Below are positions 14,323 through 23,215 of a DNA stretch of 23,215 bases, piece after piece. The position numbers and the translations under genes were made by a program. Below the pieces are notes generated by a model. The model ran no database searches and was not told the origin of the DNA. It saw only the letters and a program-made list of their open reading frames with translations. The stretch is from Gammaproteobacteria bacterium UBA2810 (GTDB lineage: Bacteria > Pseudomonadota > Gammaproteobacteria > Enterobacterales > Succinivibrionaceae). The stretch is from assembly GCA_002351705.1 (NCBI GenBank), contig DEHC01000059.1, positions 1 to 23,215 of the forward strand, read 5' to 3'. Positions within the stretch are counted from its first letter, which is position 1. Every line of letters starts with the position of its first letter.

Positions 14323-15720
14323 ATGTCTTTGCAGATTTTTATTCTCGCGGCCGGCAAGGGAACGCGCATGCGCTCCGACAAGCCGAAAGTGCTTCATGAG
14401 ATTGGCGGTCAGGCCATGCTCAGGAGGGTCTACAACACGGCATGCCAGCTCAGGCCGGCCTGCATCCACATCGTATACGGCTTCGGCGGCGATCAGATCA
14501 TGAAGGACATGGCAGACCTTAAGAACGTCGACTGGGTCTACCAGGCCGAGCAGCTCGGCACCGGGCACGCGGTCAGGCAGGCCATGCCCAACGTCAAGGA
14601 CGATGACATCGTCCTTGTGATCTACGGCGACACTCCCCTGCTTTCCGTCACCACGCTCGGCCGGATGGTTGCAGCAGTCCCGGACAGGGGGCTTGCAGTC
14701 CTTACCGCGAACTTCAGCGATCCAACCGGGTTCGGCAGGATTGTCCGCGACTCTGCGGGAGCGTTCGACAGGATTGTCGAGCAGAAGGACGCCTCGCCCG
14801 AGGAGCTCAAGATCCGCGAGATCAACACCGGCGTCTGCGTCGCTGACGCAGGAGTGCTCCGGACCATGCTCAACACCATCGGGCGCGACAACGCGCAGCA
14901 TGAGTACTATCTCACTGACGTGTTCTCGGTAGCCCGCCGCTGCGGCATGCCGGTCGTGACCGTCACCGCTGACGATCCTGACGAGGTACTCGGAGTGAAC
15001 TCCTGCGTGCAGCAGGCAAAGGTCGAGAAGATCTACCAGCGCAAGCTCGCAGAGCAGCTCATGACCGACGGCGTGACCATCATTGATCCGGACAGGATCA
15101 ACATCAGGGGCAGCCTTTCCTGCGGCCGCGACGTGGTGATTGACATCAACGCGGTGTTCACCGGCAATGTGGTCCTCGGCGACCGTGTCACCGTAGGGCC
15201 GAACTGCGTGCTGAAGGACTGTGAGATCGGGCCTGACAGCGTGATTTCACCCTGCACGGTAATCGAGGGATCGAAGCTCGGCCGCCATGTGACCATCGGA
15301 CCGTTCGCAAGGCTCCGTCCCGGCTGTGAGCTTAAGGACGAGGTCCATGTCGGAAACTTCGTCGAGTGCAAGAATGCGGTTCTCGGCGAGGGAACCAAGT
15401 CAGGGCACCTCACCTATCTCGGCGACGCGACTCTCGGAAAGGGCGTCAACATCGGGGCCGGCACCATCACCTGCAACTATGACGGCCTTCATAAATTCAA
15501 GACGGTAATCGGCGATGACGTGTTTGTCGGCTCCGACACCCAGATCGTCGCTCCGGTAACTGTCGGCGACGGCGTCACCATCGGCGCCGGCACCACCGTG
15601 ACGAAGGACATAAGCGATGACATGCTGGTCATCACCCGCGCTCCCCGCCGCGACATACCTGACTGGAAGAGGCCTGGGAAGAAGGATCGCTCGCCGAAGA
15701 ATCCTGAGGAGCAGCAGTAA
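14323..15720 (+). CDS. glmU: bifunctional N-acetylglucosamine-1-phosphate uridyltransferase / glucosamine-1-phosphate acetyltransferase
   Basis: GlmU acetylates glucosamine-1-phosphate and then transfers UMP to give UDP-GlcNAc, the precursor of peptidoglycan and lipopolysaccharide. The 465-residue protein has the N-terminal pyrophosphorylase domain with LAAGKGTRM (8-16), QAEQLGTGHA (74-83) and YGDTPL (101-106). The C-terminal left-handed beta-helix of hexapeptide repeats (about 250-440) carries the acetyltransferase histidine H362 in GHLTYLGD. A basic tail (RPGKKDR) ends the protein. ATG 14323 is preceded by GAGG at 14314-14317. It lies next to glmS, as in many gammaproteobacteria, but a terminator and a 184-base gap separate the two. 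Confidence 0.97.
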   Translation: MSLQIFILAAGKGTRMRSDKPKVLHEIGGQAMLRRVYNTACQLRPACIHIVYGFGGDQIMKDMADLKNVDWVYQAEQLGTGHAVRQAMPNVKDDDIVLVIYGDTPLLSVTTLGRMVAAVPDRGLAVLTANFSDPTGFGRIVRDSAGAFDRIVEQKDASPEELKIREINTGVCVADAGVLRTMLNTIGRDNAQHEYYLTDVFSVARRCGMPVVTVTADDPDEVLGVNSCVQQAKVEKIYQRKLAEQLMTDGVTIIDPDRINIRGSLSCGRDVVIDINAVFTGNVVLGDRVTVGPNCVLKDCEIGPDSVISPCTVIEGSKLGRHVTIGPFARLRPGCELKDEVHVGNFVECKNAVLGEGTKSGHLTYLGDATLGKGVNIGAGTITCNYDGLHKFKTVIGDDVFVGSDTQIVAPVTVGDGVTIGAGTTVTKDISDDMLVITRAPRRDIPDWKRPGKKDRSPKNPEEQQ

Positions 15721-15743
15721 AAGAGGCTGCCGGGACAATACGG

Positions 15744-15772
15744 AAGGCGGGGCTCTGTGCTCCGCCTTTTTT
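15744..15772 (+). terminator. intrinsic terminator after glmU
   Basis: AAGGCGGGGC (15744-15753) pairs with GCTCCGCCTT (15759-15768), with one G-T wobble and a 5-base loop. A run of Ts follows to 15772. The stem lies 23 bases after the glmU stop. Confidence 0.85.
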
Positions 15773-15823
15773 GTTTCCTGCCTCACATGACTGAGAGGCA
15801 ATAAAGCCTTTTCCTCCGCCCGC

Positions 15824-15832
15824 TGTTATCAT
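15824..15832 (+). promoter_or_regulatory. candidate extended -10 promoter of glmS
   Basis: TGTTATCAT fits TG-N-TATNAT. A start near 15839 would give glmS a leader of about 66 bases that contains the hairpin at 15854-15876. No -35 is evident. TGTGGAAAA at 15846-15854 is an exact reverse-strand DnaA-box match (TTTTCCACA), probably incidental. Confidence 0.35.
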
Positions 15833-15853
15833 TCAGTGAAAGTACTGTGGAAA

Positions 15854-15876
15854 ATTATCCTGCTGCAGGTGATAAT
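15854..15876 (+). other. hairpin in the glmS leader
   Basis: ATTATCCTGC (15854-15863) pairs with GCAGG (15865-15869) and ATAAT (15872-15876), leaving a two-base bulge. The 1-base loop must open in RNA, so the real apical loop is larger. It ends 28 bases before the start codon. glmS is often controlled after transcription: GlmZ/GlmY small RNAs in enterics, a ribozyme in Gram-positives. This element is not the ribozyme, and its role is unknown. Confidence 0.4.
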
Positions 15877-15904
15877 GAAATCATTGTTCAGATGAGGACC
15901 TATT

Positions 15905-17734
<1,830 letters not shown>

Positions 17735-17763
17735 TTTCACGCTGCGCATTTGCCTGTTTCAAT

Positions 17764-17788
17764 GCCTGCCCGAGCGGCAGGCTTTTTT
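17764..17788 (+). terminator. intrinsic terminator after glmS
   Basis: A perfect 7-bp stem, GCCTGCC (17764-17770) and GGCAGGC (17776-17782), has a CGAGC loop and six Ts. It lies 29 bases after the glmS stop and only 18 bases before the next start codon. Confidence 0.9.
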
Positions 17789-17806
17789 GTAGAATTTTCC
17801 ACTGCC

Positions 17807-18541
17807 ATGCTCAATAGAATTTTCACAGATGATGATCTCGCTGCAGTCCGTGCCGGATCTGTGCTTGCCGCGTTTTTCCGCATTTCCGCAGTCACAGCTT
17901 TTTCACCTGATGATCACAGGTTGTCGCTCCATGCGGAGGAGCTCAGGGGAAAAAGTGAGAAATTCCGGAGGGAAAGGCTTGCCTCCAGGGCAATGCTCGC
18001 TGATTTCCTCCGCTCAACGGCTGAGAATCCGCTGCCGCCATTCAGCTTCGGCAGGTACGGGAGGCCGTATTTCACAGGCTCGGGCATGCCGTTTTTCAGT
18101 ATTTCACACTCCGGTGAGCATATTCTGTTGACAATGTCCAAAAAGCCAGTCGGGGCGGACGTTGAGGCGATCCGTCTCCGGAAAGGTGCACAGGGTATTG
18201 CAGACAGGTATTTCACGCCTGCAGAGGCCGGCTGTGTGCGGAAATACGGCCAGAGGGTCTTTTTCAGACTGTGGACAATCCGCGAGGCAGTATCGAAATT
18301 CACCGGAGGCGGTATTCAGGACTTCTCCCGTATCCGGATTGATCCAAGAGGATTCTCCGTTTCTGTTGATGACTGTGAGGATCCTCCCCTGCCTCTCATC
18401 TCTGAGACTGAGTCGTTGACGGCCGCCATTGCTGTTCCTGTACAATCCGAGGTGAGAAGCGTCATGATCGATGAGAGCGGAAGGCATGACGCGGAGCTCC
18501 TGTGGCATGTCCCTGAACCGGAGGATCCTGATGAACCTTAA
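17807..18541 (+). CDS. Sfp/AcpT-type 4'-phosphopantetheinyl transferase
   Basis: This enzyme transfers the phosphopantetheine arm of coenzyme A to a carrier-protein serine. The 244 residues show the family signatures SISHSG (98-103), VGADVE (115-120) with metal ligands D118 and E120, and LWTIREAVSKFTGGG (155-169), a version of W-x-x-K-E-A-x-x-K, with E160 and K164. It is not the 120-residue AcpS type, so it probably serves a secondary carrier protein or substitutes for AcpS. The target is not in the window. ATG 17807 lacks a Shine-Dalgarno sequence; a longer frame from a TTG at 17750 would include the glmS terminator and is unlikely. The gene's end overlaps the start of rep by 11 bases. Confidence 0.85.
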   Translation: MLNRIFTDDDLAAVRAGSVLAAFFRISAVTAFSPDDHRLSLHAEELRGKSEKFRRERLASRAMLADFLRSTAENPLPPFSFGRYGRPYFTGSGMPFFSISHSGEHILLTMSKKPVGADVEAIRLRKGAQGIADRYFTPAEAGCVRKYGQRVFFRLWTIREAVSKFTGGGIQDFSRIRIDPRGFSVSVDDCEDPPLPLISETESLTAAIAVPVQSEVRSVMIDESGRHDAELLWHVPEPEDPDEP

Positions 18542-20639
18542 TGAGAGACAGCTCGAGGCGGTGAGGTATATCGGCGGGCCGTGCCTCGTGATAGCAGGCG
18601 CCGGCTCCGGCAAGACCAGGGTAATCACCAGCAAGATTGAGTACCTCCTCGACACCTGCGGCTACCCCGGTTACTCGGTTGCCGCAGTGACGTTCACCAA
18701 CAAGGCGGCGCGCGAGATGAAGGAGCGCGTCTTCAGGAGCGTCTCGCCGGAGGCGGCCGAGGGGCTTATTGTCACGACCTTTCACTCACTCGGCCTCAGG
18801 ATCATCAGGAGCGAGTGCAGCCGCATCGGGCTCAGGAGCAACTTCATGCTCTTTGACGAGCATGACAAGGAAATCCTCGTGAGATCCGTCCTCGGCGAGC
18901 TGCAGCCGTCGGCCGGGGCAGATGATTTCTCGAAGGAGGATGTCGAAAGGATCCTCGGCTTCATCTCCTCGTGCAAGATGGACATGGTTGAGCCAGAGGA
19001 CTCGCAGTCGCGCGCGGAGGACGGGGACGGCATCCTCTGCTCGAAGGTCTACTCCCGCTATGCCTCCATGATGAGGTCCTACGGCGCTCTTGATCTCGAT
19101 GATCTCATCTACCTTCCCGTAATCTTCTTCAGGAGCCATCCCGATGAGCTTGCGCGGTGGCAGAGGAGGCTCCGCTACATCCTCGTTGACGAGTACCAGG
19201 ACACCAACTCCTGCCAGTACGAGCTTCTGAAGCTCCTTGCGGGGGAGCGGCAGGCGTTCACGGTCGTCGGTGATGATGACCAGTCGATCTACTCCTGGAG
19301 AGGCGCGAGGCCTGAGAACATCGATCTCCTCATCAGGGACTTTCCTGACACCAGGGTAATCAAGCTTGAGCAGAACTACCGCTCAACCGGCAGGATCCTC
19401 AAGTGCGCAAACGCACTGATCTCAGCGAACAGTCACACCTTCGGCAAAAAGCTCTTCTCTGCGGCTGACTTCGGGCCGAAGGTGAACGTGTTCGTCACGA
19501 AGGATGACGAGCGGCAGGCGGATCTCCTCTCAAGCGAGATCCTCGGCAGCACCTACATGCACCATTCGCGCTGGAAGGACTACGCCGTCCTTTACCGGAG
19601 CAGCCACCTCTCAAGGATCATCGAGAAGGCCTTCGTGAGGAACAGGATCCCCTACCGCATCTCGGGGAGCGTCTCGTTCTTTGACCGCTCCGAGGTGAAG
19701 GACTTCCTCTCCTATTTCAGGCTGATCCTGAACCATGACGATGACAACGCCTTCCTCAGGGTGGTGAATACCCCGAGGCGCGACATCGGCGCAGCGACGA
19801 CGGAGAAGCTCGGCATCTTCGCAAGGAAGCACGGCATGTCCATGTTTGACGCCGCTCAGTCAGCGCTGTTCCAGAAGGAGGTTGGCGCGAACACATTCAG
19901 GGCGTTGGGTGAGTTCTGCGAGTTCATAAGCGGAAGGACAGATCAGGCTGAGGATGACGCGAGGGGCATGGCTGAGTCGCTTGCGGATGATCTGGGCTAC
20001 GGAGCCTATCTTTCCTCAAGCTCAAAGAACGAGGACATCGCCTCGATAAGGATGAGAAATGTGGAGCAGCTCGTCTCATGGCTTACCGAGAAGCTTGACG
20101 GCAATCCGCGCGAGCACCTTGAGCCGCAGAGCTTCGAGGCGTCAGTCCACTCGCTCTGCACCCGCGACATGCTCGAGCACTCGAGTCTCGGCGAGGACGA
20201 CGAGGAGCTTGACCAGGTGCAGCTGATGACCCTGCATGCCTCAAAAGGACTGGAGTTCCCGTATGTCTACATCATCGGCATGGAGGAGGGGGTTCTTCCC
20301 CACCAGAGCGCGATTGACGAGGGGGACGTCACGGAGGAGAGGCGCCTTTGCTATGTCGGTATCACCAGGGCCATGCGCGAGCTCAACCTGATGGAGGTGA
20401 AAACCCGCCGCGGTGCGGGCAGGAGCATGAGGCGGCAGGGTGAGAATGACGGAGACGGCAAAAACCGCAGGGGCTCGCCCGACGATTCAAAAATGACGGA
20501 AAGCCGGTTCATAGGAGAGCTCCCCAGTGAGGATCTCGACATCCACAATGAGACGAGACCGAAGACCGAGGACGAGAAGGCGGCCGAGGCGAAGAACGTC
20601 AGCATGCTCCTCAAGGAGTTCCTGCAGAGCGGCGGCTGA
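18531..20639 (+). CDS. rep: ATP-dependent DNA helicase Rep
   Basis: Rep is a 3'-5' superfamily 1 helicase that clears proteins ahead of replication forks and helps restart. The 702 residues show the motifs in order: AGAGSGKT (22-29), AAVTFTNKAAREMKER, DEYQDT (220-225), GDDDQSIYSWRGA, LMTLHASKGLEFPYVYI and RRLCYVGITRA. These match E. coli Rep (673 residues) more closely than UvrD. Odd: after the last motif there is a basic, Gly/Asn/Asp-rich insertion of about 20 residues (GRSMRRQGENDGDGKNRRG, around 20415-20480). ATG 18531 has GGAGG 6 bases upstream and overlaps the transferase gene by 11 bases, which suggests coupled translation. Confidence 0.93.
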   Translation: MNLNERQLEAVRYIGGPCLVIAGAGSGKTRVITSKIEYLLDTCGYPGYSVAAVTFTNKAAREMKERVFRSVSPEAAEGLIVTTFHSLGLRIIRSECSRIGLRSNFMLFDEHDKEILVRSVLGELQPSAGADDFSKEDVERILGFISSCKMDMVEPEDSQSRAEDGDGILCSKVYSRYASMMRSYGALDLDDLIYLPVIFFRSHPDELARWQRRLRYILVDEYQDTNSCQYELLKLLAGERQAFTVVGDDDQSIYSWRGARPENIDLLIRDFPDTRVIKLEQNYRSTGRILKCANALISANSHTFGKKLFSAADFGPKVNVFVTKDDERQADLLSSEILGSTYMHHSRWKDYAVLYRSSHLSRIIEKAFVRNRIPYRISGSVSFFDRSEVKDFLSYFRLILNHDDDNAFLRVVNTPRRDIGAATTEKLGIFARKHGMSMFDAAQSALFQKEVGANTFRALGEFCEFISGRTDQAEDDARGMAESLADDLGYGAYLSSSSKNEDIASIRMRNVEQLVSWLTEKLDGNPREHLEPQSFEASVHSLCTRDMLEHSSLGEDDEELDQVQLMTLHASKGLEFPYVYIIGMEEGVLPHQSAIDEGDVTEERRLCYVGITRAMRELNLMEVKTRRGAGRSMRRQGENDGDGKNRRGSPDDSKMTESRFIGELPSEDLDIHNETRPKTEDEKAAEAKNVSMLLKEFLQSGG

Positions 20640-20656
20640 TCCGTTACCGTGGCTTT

Positions 20657-20678
20657 ACCGGAATGTCCTTATTCCGGT
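20657..20678 (+). terminator. hairpin after rep, possible weak terminator
   Basis: A perfect 8-bp stem, ACCGGAAT (20657-20664) and ATTCCGGT (20671-20678), has a 6-base loop, 17 bases after the rep stop. No T-run follows, so it may protect the mRNA 3' end or act with Rho. Confidence 0.45.
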
Positions 20679-20688
20679 GCGTGTCTGA

Positions 20689-20697
20689 TGGTATCAT
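20689..20697 (+). promoter_or_regulatory. candidate extended -10 promoter of the MBL gene
   Basis: TGGTATCAT fits TG-N-TATNAT and lies 76 bases before the start codon at 20774. The -35 region would fall in the preceding hairpin and has no consensus sequence. Confidence 0.3.
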
Positions 20698-20773
20698 GCC
20701 ATACGGCACAGAGGGCGCGCGATCTCACGGCAGATGCGCTGCGCCTGCGGCAGATTGTTAAGCGGCTCGTGAT

Positions 20774-21937
20774 ATGAAGATCAATGTAATCAGGGGAACT
20801 CATCAGTTCGGCGGCAATGCGGTGAAGGTCACATCGGACAGCGGCTCTGCCATTGTCCTTGATTTCGGCGCGGAGTTCGCGGTGAACGGCGGCAGGGCGA
20901 TTGTTGCCGAAGGCATCACGGCAGGAAAGCCAGGGGTGCTGGGCGTCCTTATAAGCCACTCCCACAAGGATCACGCCGGGCTCATCCATACGATCCTCCC
21001 CGGGGTTCCCGTTTACATGGACCGGATTGCAGGCCGCATCTACCGCACCTACAGCGAGGTTACCGGGCGCCCGGAGGCAGCCGCGGCCGGGAAAATGAAG
21101 GCCCTCCCCCCGCTTGGCGGAAAAATCGAATTCGGTGACATCACCGTCACACCGTTCCTCTCGGATCACGGCACCTACCGCTCCGAGATGTTCCTTGCCG
21201 AGGCTGACGGGAAGAGGCTTCTCTACACCGGAGACTTCAGGCTTCACGGCCTGCTCAGAAGTGAGCTGCTTTCCGGCCTTGGGAGTCTCCGCGGAACAGT
21301 CGATCTGCTCATCACCGAGGCGACCTGCGCAGGCCGAGGTGACGAGTACTCGACCTATGTCCCGTCCGAGAGGACACTCGAGAAAAGTGTCCTGGAGTTC
21401 CTCGGAAAGTCGCCCGTGATCCTCTTCTGCTCCATCATCAACATCGACCGCATCGCGGGGCTCTCGGGGCTGGTGAAAGACAAAGGGGGCAGGGTGTTCG
21501 TCTCATGGGCGGAGAAGCGCGTCATTGACGAGGCGGTGAAGGACGATGCGCCTCCTGCGGCGTTCTACCAGAACCTCTCCATACCGGAGACCTATGACAG
21601 CAGCCTCTTTGCTGACATCGGGAAAGGCGATCTGATCTTCACCTCGTCATTCGAGGACTTCAGAATCCTCTCAGGGATGATCCCCTCTGCCGAGCTGGTA
21701 TTCACGGAATGGCCGGGGAACCTTGCCCATATGAACAGTGCGTTCCGCGAGGATCCGAGGTTCCATGTGATGCATGTGAGCGGACACGCGCATCCCGCAG
21801 AGCTCAGGGAGTTTGCTGAGTTTCTCTTGCCGCGCGCAGTGCTGCCGGTTCACACCTCAAGCCCGGAGAAGTGCGCTGAGCTCCTTGAGGGATTCAGAGT
21901 GCTCCCGCTTCAGGACGGGGAGGACTTCTCACTCTGA
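20774..21937 (+). CDS. RNase J-like MBL-fold/beta-CASP metallohydrolase
   Basis: This is a zinc-dependent hydrolase, probably acting on nucleic acid. The 387 residues show the metallo-beta-lactamase motif SHSHKDH (61-67), LSDHG (129-133) and the ligand aspartate in YTGDFRLHG (D154). The beta-CASP features are ITEAT (180-184), HVSGHAH (334-340) and PVHTSSPE (358-365, H360). The last two match the RNase J/CPSF-73 pattern SGHA...PVH. RNase J has about 550 residues with a C-terminal domain, so this is a compact version lacking it. The start at ATG 20774 has only a weak ribosome binding site. It converges on tadA with a 27-base gap. RNA or DNA cleavage is family-level inference. Confidence 0.82.
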   Translation: MKINVIRGTHQFGGNAVKVTSDSGSAIVLDFGAEFAVNGGRAIVAEGITAGKPGVLGVLISHSHKDHAGLIHTILPGVPVYMDRIAGRIYRTYSEVTGRPEAAAAGKMKALPPLGGKIEFGDITVTPFLSDHGTYRSEMFLAEADGKRLLYTGDFRLHGLLRSELLSGLGSLRGTVDLLITEATCAGRGDEYSTYVPSERTLEKSVLEFLGKSPVILFCSIINIDRIAGLSGLVKDKGGRVFVSWAEKRVIDEAVKDDAPPAAFYQNLSIPETYDSSLFADIGKGDLIFTSSFEDFRILSGMIPSAELVFTEWPGNLAHMNSAFREDPRFHVMHVSGHAHPAELREFAEFLLPRAVLPVHTSSPEKCAELLEGFRVLPLQDGEDFSL

Positions 21938-21964
21938 TCTCATCATGGGACAGGCGGCAGAGCG

Positions 21965-22648
21965 TCAGCTGCCGTCCTTTCTTCTTGACTCAAAGAACTC
22001 CTGCAGGATCCTGCCGCACTCCTCTGCCATTACGCCTCCTGTTATGTCACGGAAGCGGTGGTTCACGAGAGGGCTCCCGGCGATGGTGAAGACCGAGCCG
22101 CAGGATCCGGTCCTGGGATCCGCTGCTCCGAACACGATACGGTCAACCCTTGAGTGCACGAGCGCTCCCGCGCACATGTAGCAGGGCTCGAGCGTCGTGT
22201 AGAGAGTGCAGCCGGTGAGCCGCATGGTGCGAAGCGCGCGCGCCGCGTCACGGACGGCGAGAACCTCGGCATGGGCGGTAGGATCCGGAAGCTCCATCAC
22301 GCGGTTCCGCGCGCCGGAGACCACCTTACCGTCCTTCACCACGACAGCTCCTACCGGCACCTCGTTATTCTCAAACGCCTCACGGGCAAGAAGCAGCGCC
22401 TCCTTCATGAATACGGAATCAAGACGCCTCTCCTCCGCGCTCACTGTCTCTGTGGCTCGCTGCTCCGGGATCCGGCGGAGCCTCAGGGGAACGGTCCTGC
22501 CGGAGAGGAAATCCCTGAAGGTGAGGGCGGTCGTGACAGTCTTGTCCTTGCTTCCGTCATCCCTCAGGAACACCTCATCCTGCACGAGGTATTCCCCCTG
22601 TTCCGTGCTGAACCTCCTTACTGGAGGCTTCCTTCTGCTGTCCGGCAT
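21965..22648 (-). CDS. tadA: tRNA-specific adenosine deaminase TadA with an N-terminal extension
   Basis: TadA converts A34 to inosine in tRNA-Arg(ACG). The core (about 78-227) carries the zinc and catalytic motifs TAHAEV (H126, E128) and PCYMC (C156, C159), plus EVPVGAVVV and GALVHSRVDRIVFGA. Residues 1-77 have no counterpart in E. coli TadA (167 residues). The start is ATG 22648, with AAGGA 6 bases before it; a longer frame from TTG 22678 overlaps the promoter -10. An internal start at M81 would remove the extension but has no clear ribosome binding site in view. The extension is rich in charged residues and may form a small beta-strand domain (EYLVQDEVFLRDD). Confidence 0.9.
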   Translation of the reverse strand: MPDSRRKPPVRRFSTEQGEYLVQDEVFLRDDGSKDKTVTTALTFRDFLSGRTVPLRLRRIPEQRATETVSAEERRLDSVFMKEALLLAREAFENNEVPVGAVVVKDGKVVSGARNRVMELPDPTAHAEVLAVRDAARALRTMRLTGCTLYTTLEPCYMCAGALVHSRVDRIVFGAADPRTGSCGSVFTIAGSPLVNHRFRDITGGVMAEECGRILQEFFESRRKDGS

Positions 22649-22677
22649 GGCTTTTCCTTGTTCGAAGAATGCGCTCA

Positions 22678-22683
22678 ATTATA
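22678..22683 (-). promoter_or_regulatory. -10 element of tadA
   Basis: A perfect minus-strand TATAAT lies 29 bases before ATG 22648. The -35 position is not recognisable. It supports transcription starting near 22671 and therefore a translation start at 22648. Confidence 0.45.
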
Positions 22684-22715
22684 GACTGCCATTCTTCCGT
22701 TCCCTCCTTTAAAAC

Positions 22716-22748
22716 GAAAAAGCCCGGCGGGGGCATCCCCGCCGGACT
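22716..22748 (-). terminator. intrinsic terminator of the efflux outer-membrane gene
   Basis: On the plus strand CCGGCGGGG (22724-22732) pairs with CCCCGCCGG (22737-22745), with a 4-base loop. Read on the minus strand the stem is followed by five Ts. It lies 23 bases after the stop at 22772 and separates this gene from tadA. Confidence 0.88.
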
Positions 22749-22771
22749 TACTCAGAGAGAGGGAAAAACTG

Positions 22772-23215
22772 TCAGAGCTTCTTCCTGATCTCCTCTGCCG
22801 AGGCATCATCGCCCTGGTGCCAGCCGCCGCCGAGTGCCTTGTAAAGGGTCACCTCGTTTATGAGCTGCGCGAGCTTGGTGCCGATCTCTCCGGTCTGTGC
22901 GGAGAAGAATGCCCTTTCGGCGTCAAGCCTGGTGAGGTAGCTGTCTACGCCGTTTCTGTAGCGGGTGTCAGCCAGGTTGAAATACCTCTCGGTTGACTTC
23001 CGGAGGCTGCTTGCCGCGTTGAACTGATCAGTGTAGGCCTTCTGGGAGACAAGTGAGTCATAGACTTCCCTGAATGCGTCCCTGATGGTCTTCTGGTAGG
23101 TGACTACGGCAGCTTCCTTCTGGATCTTTGCGAGATCAAGAGAGCCCTTGAGCCTTCCGCCGTTGAAGATCGGGACGCTGATGGTGGGTCCTATTGACCA
23201 GTAGCCGTTTCTCGA
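22772..23215 (-). CDS. TolC/OprM (NodT)-type efflux outer-membrane protein, C-terminal part
   Basis: This is the outer-membrane channel of a tripartite RND-type efflux pump. Only the last 147 residues are in the window; the gene continues beyond 23215. The fragment shows the family pattern SIGPTISVPIFNGGRLKGSL, then a long helix pair with IRDAFREVYDSLVSQ and YRNGVDSYLTRLDAERAFFSAQ, and the typical ending VTLYKALGGGW followed by a short charged tail. Family members of this type are usually encoded after the membrane-fusion and inner-membrane pump genes, which would lie outside the window here. Confidence in the family is high; the exported substrates are unknown. Confidence 0.92.
   Translation of the reverse strand, partial: SRNGYWSIGPTISVPIFNGGRLKGSLDLAKIQKEAAVVTYQKTIRDAFREVYDSLVSQKAYTDQFNAASSLRKSTERYFNLADTRYRNGVDSYLTRLDAERAFFSAQTGEIGTKLAQLINEVTLYKALGGGWHQGDDASAEEIRKKL

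Noticed and set aside
15846..15854. Single exact DnaA box (TGTGGAAAA on the plus strand)
   Set aside because: One isolated match in the glmS leader is expected by chance and has no partner boxes nearby.
15839..15904. glmS ribozyme
   Set aside because: The leader is far too short and lacks the pseudoknotted core; the ribozyme is essentially found in Gram-positive bacteria.

Overview
The window is a chromosomal segment of about 57% GC (estimated by eye) from a gammaproteobacterium. The products closely resemble Escherichia/Vibrio/Aeromonas proteins: AtpD, GlmS and Rep share long identical stretches with the E. coli proteins as I remember them. The parB / atpIBEFHAGDC / glmU / glmS neighbourhood is the one found near the replication origin in Aeromonadales and relatives. 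A GC-rich member of the Succinivibrionaceae/Aeromonadales would fit, but that assignment is inference from gene order and protein style, not a database result.

Layout. Positions 1-1145 hold parB with its own likely promoter and a terminator. 1197-2403 hold a membrane-anchored calcineurin-like phosphoesterase. 2419-4516 (minus) hold two translationally coupled FUSC-type half-proteins. 4783-11961 hold the complete nine-gene F1Fo ATP synthase operon atpIBEFHAGDC, closed by a strong terminator. 11962-12585 is a long non-coding stretch with an AT-rich inverted repeat around an extended -10 element, a candidate small structured RNA, a terminator for the opposite strand and several imperfect DnaA-box-like 9-mers. 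12586-13776 (minus) is an SseB-family protein with an extra N-terminal region. 13777-14322 is a second long non-coding stretch carrying an exact 16-bp palindromic parS site and several further inverted repeats. 14323-17734 hold glmU and glmS, each with its own terminator. 17807-20639 hold a 4'-phosphopantetheinyl transferase overlapping the start of rep helicase. 20774-21937 is an RNase J-like beta-CASP/MBL protein, converging on tadA (21965-22648, minus). The window ends inside the 3' part of a TolC/OprM-type efflux outer-membrane gene (minus).

How the parts work together. ParB and the parS site about 13 kb away form the centromere part of the chromosome segregation system, which places the window near the origin. 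The ATP synthase operon is complete and of the proton type (c-subunit Asp59, a-subunit Arg260). GlmS and GlmU make UDP-GlcNAc precursors for peptidoglycan and lipopolysaccharide. Rep and TadA are housekeeping genes.

Most worth a second look: a roughly 46-residue four-cysteine insertion in the periplasmic N-terminus of ATP synthase subunit a; the parS site beside the sseB-like promoter; the candidate small RNA at 12028-12161; the split FUSC transporter; and the 77-residue N-terminal extension of TadA. I see no CRISPR array, tRNA, rRNA or intact insertion sequence.
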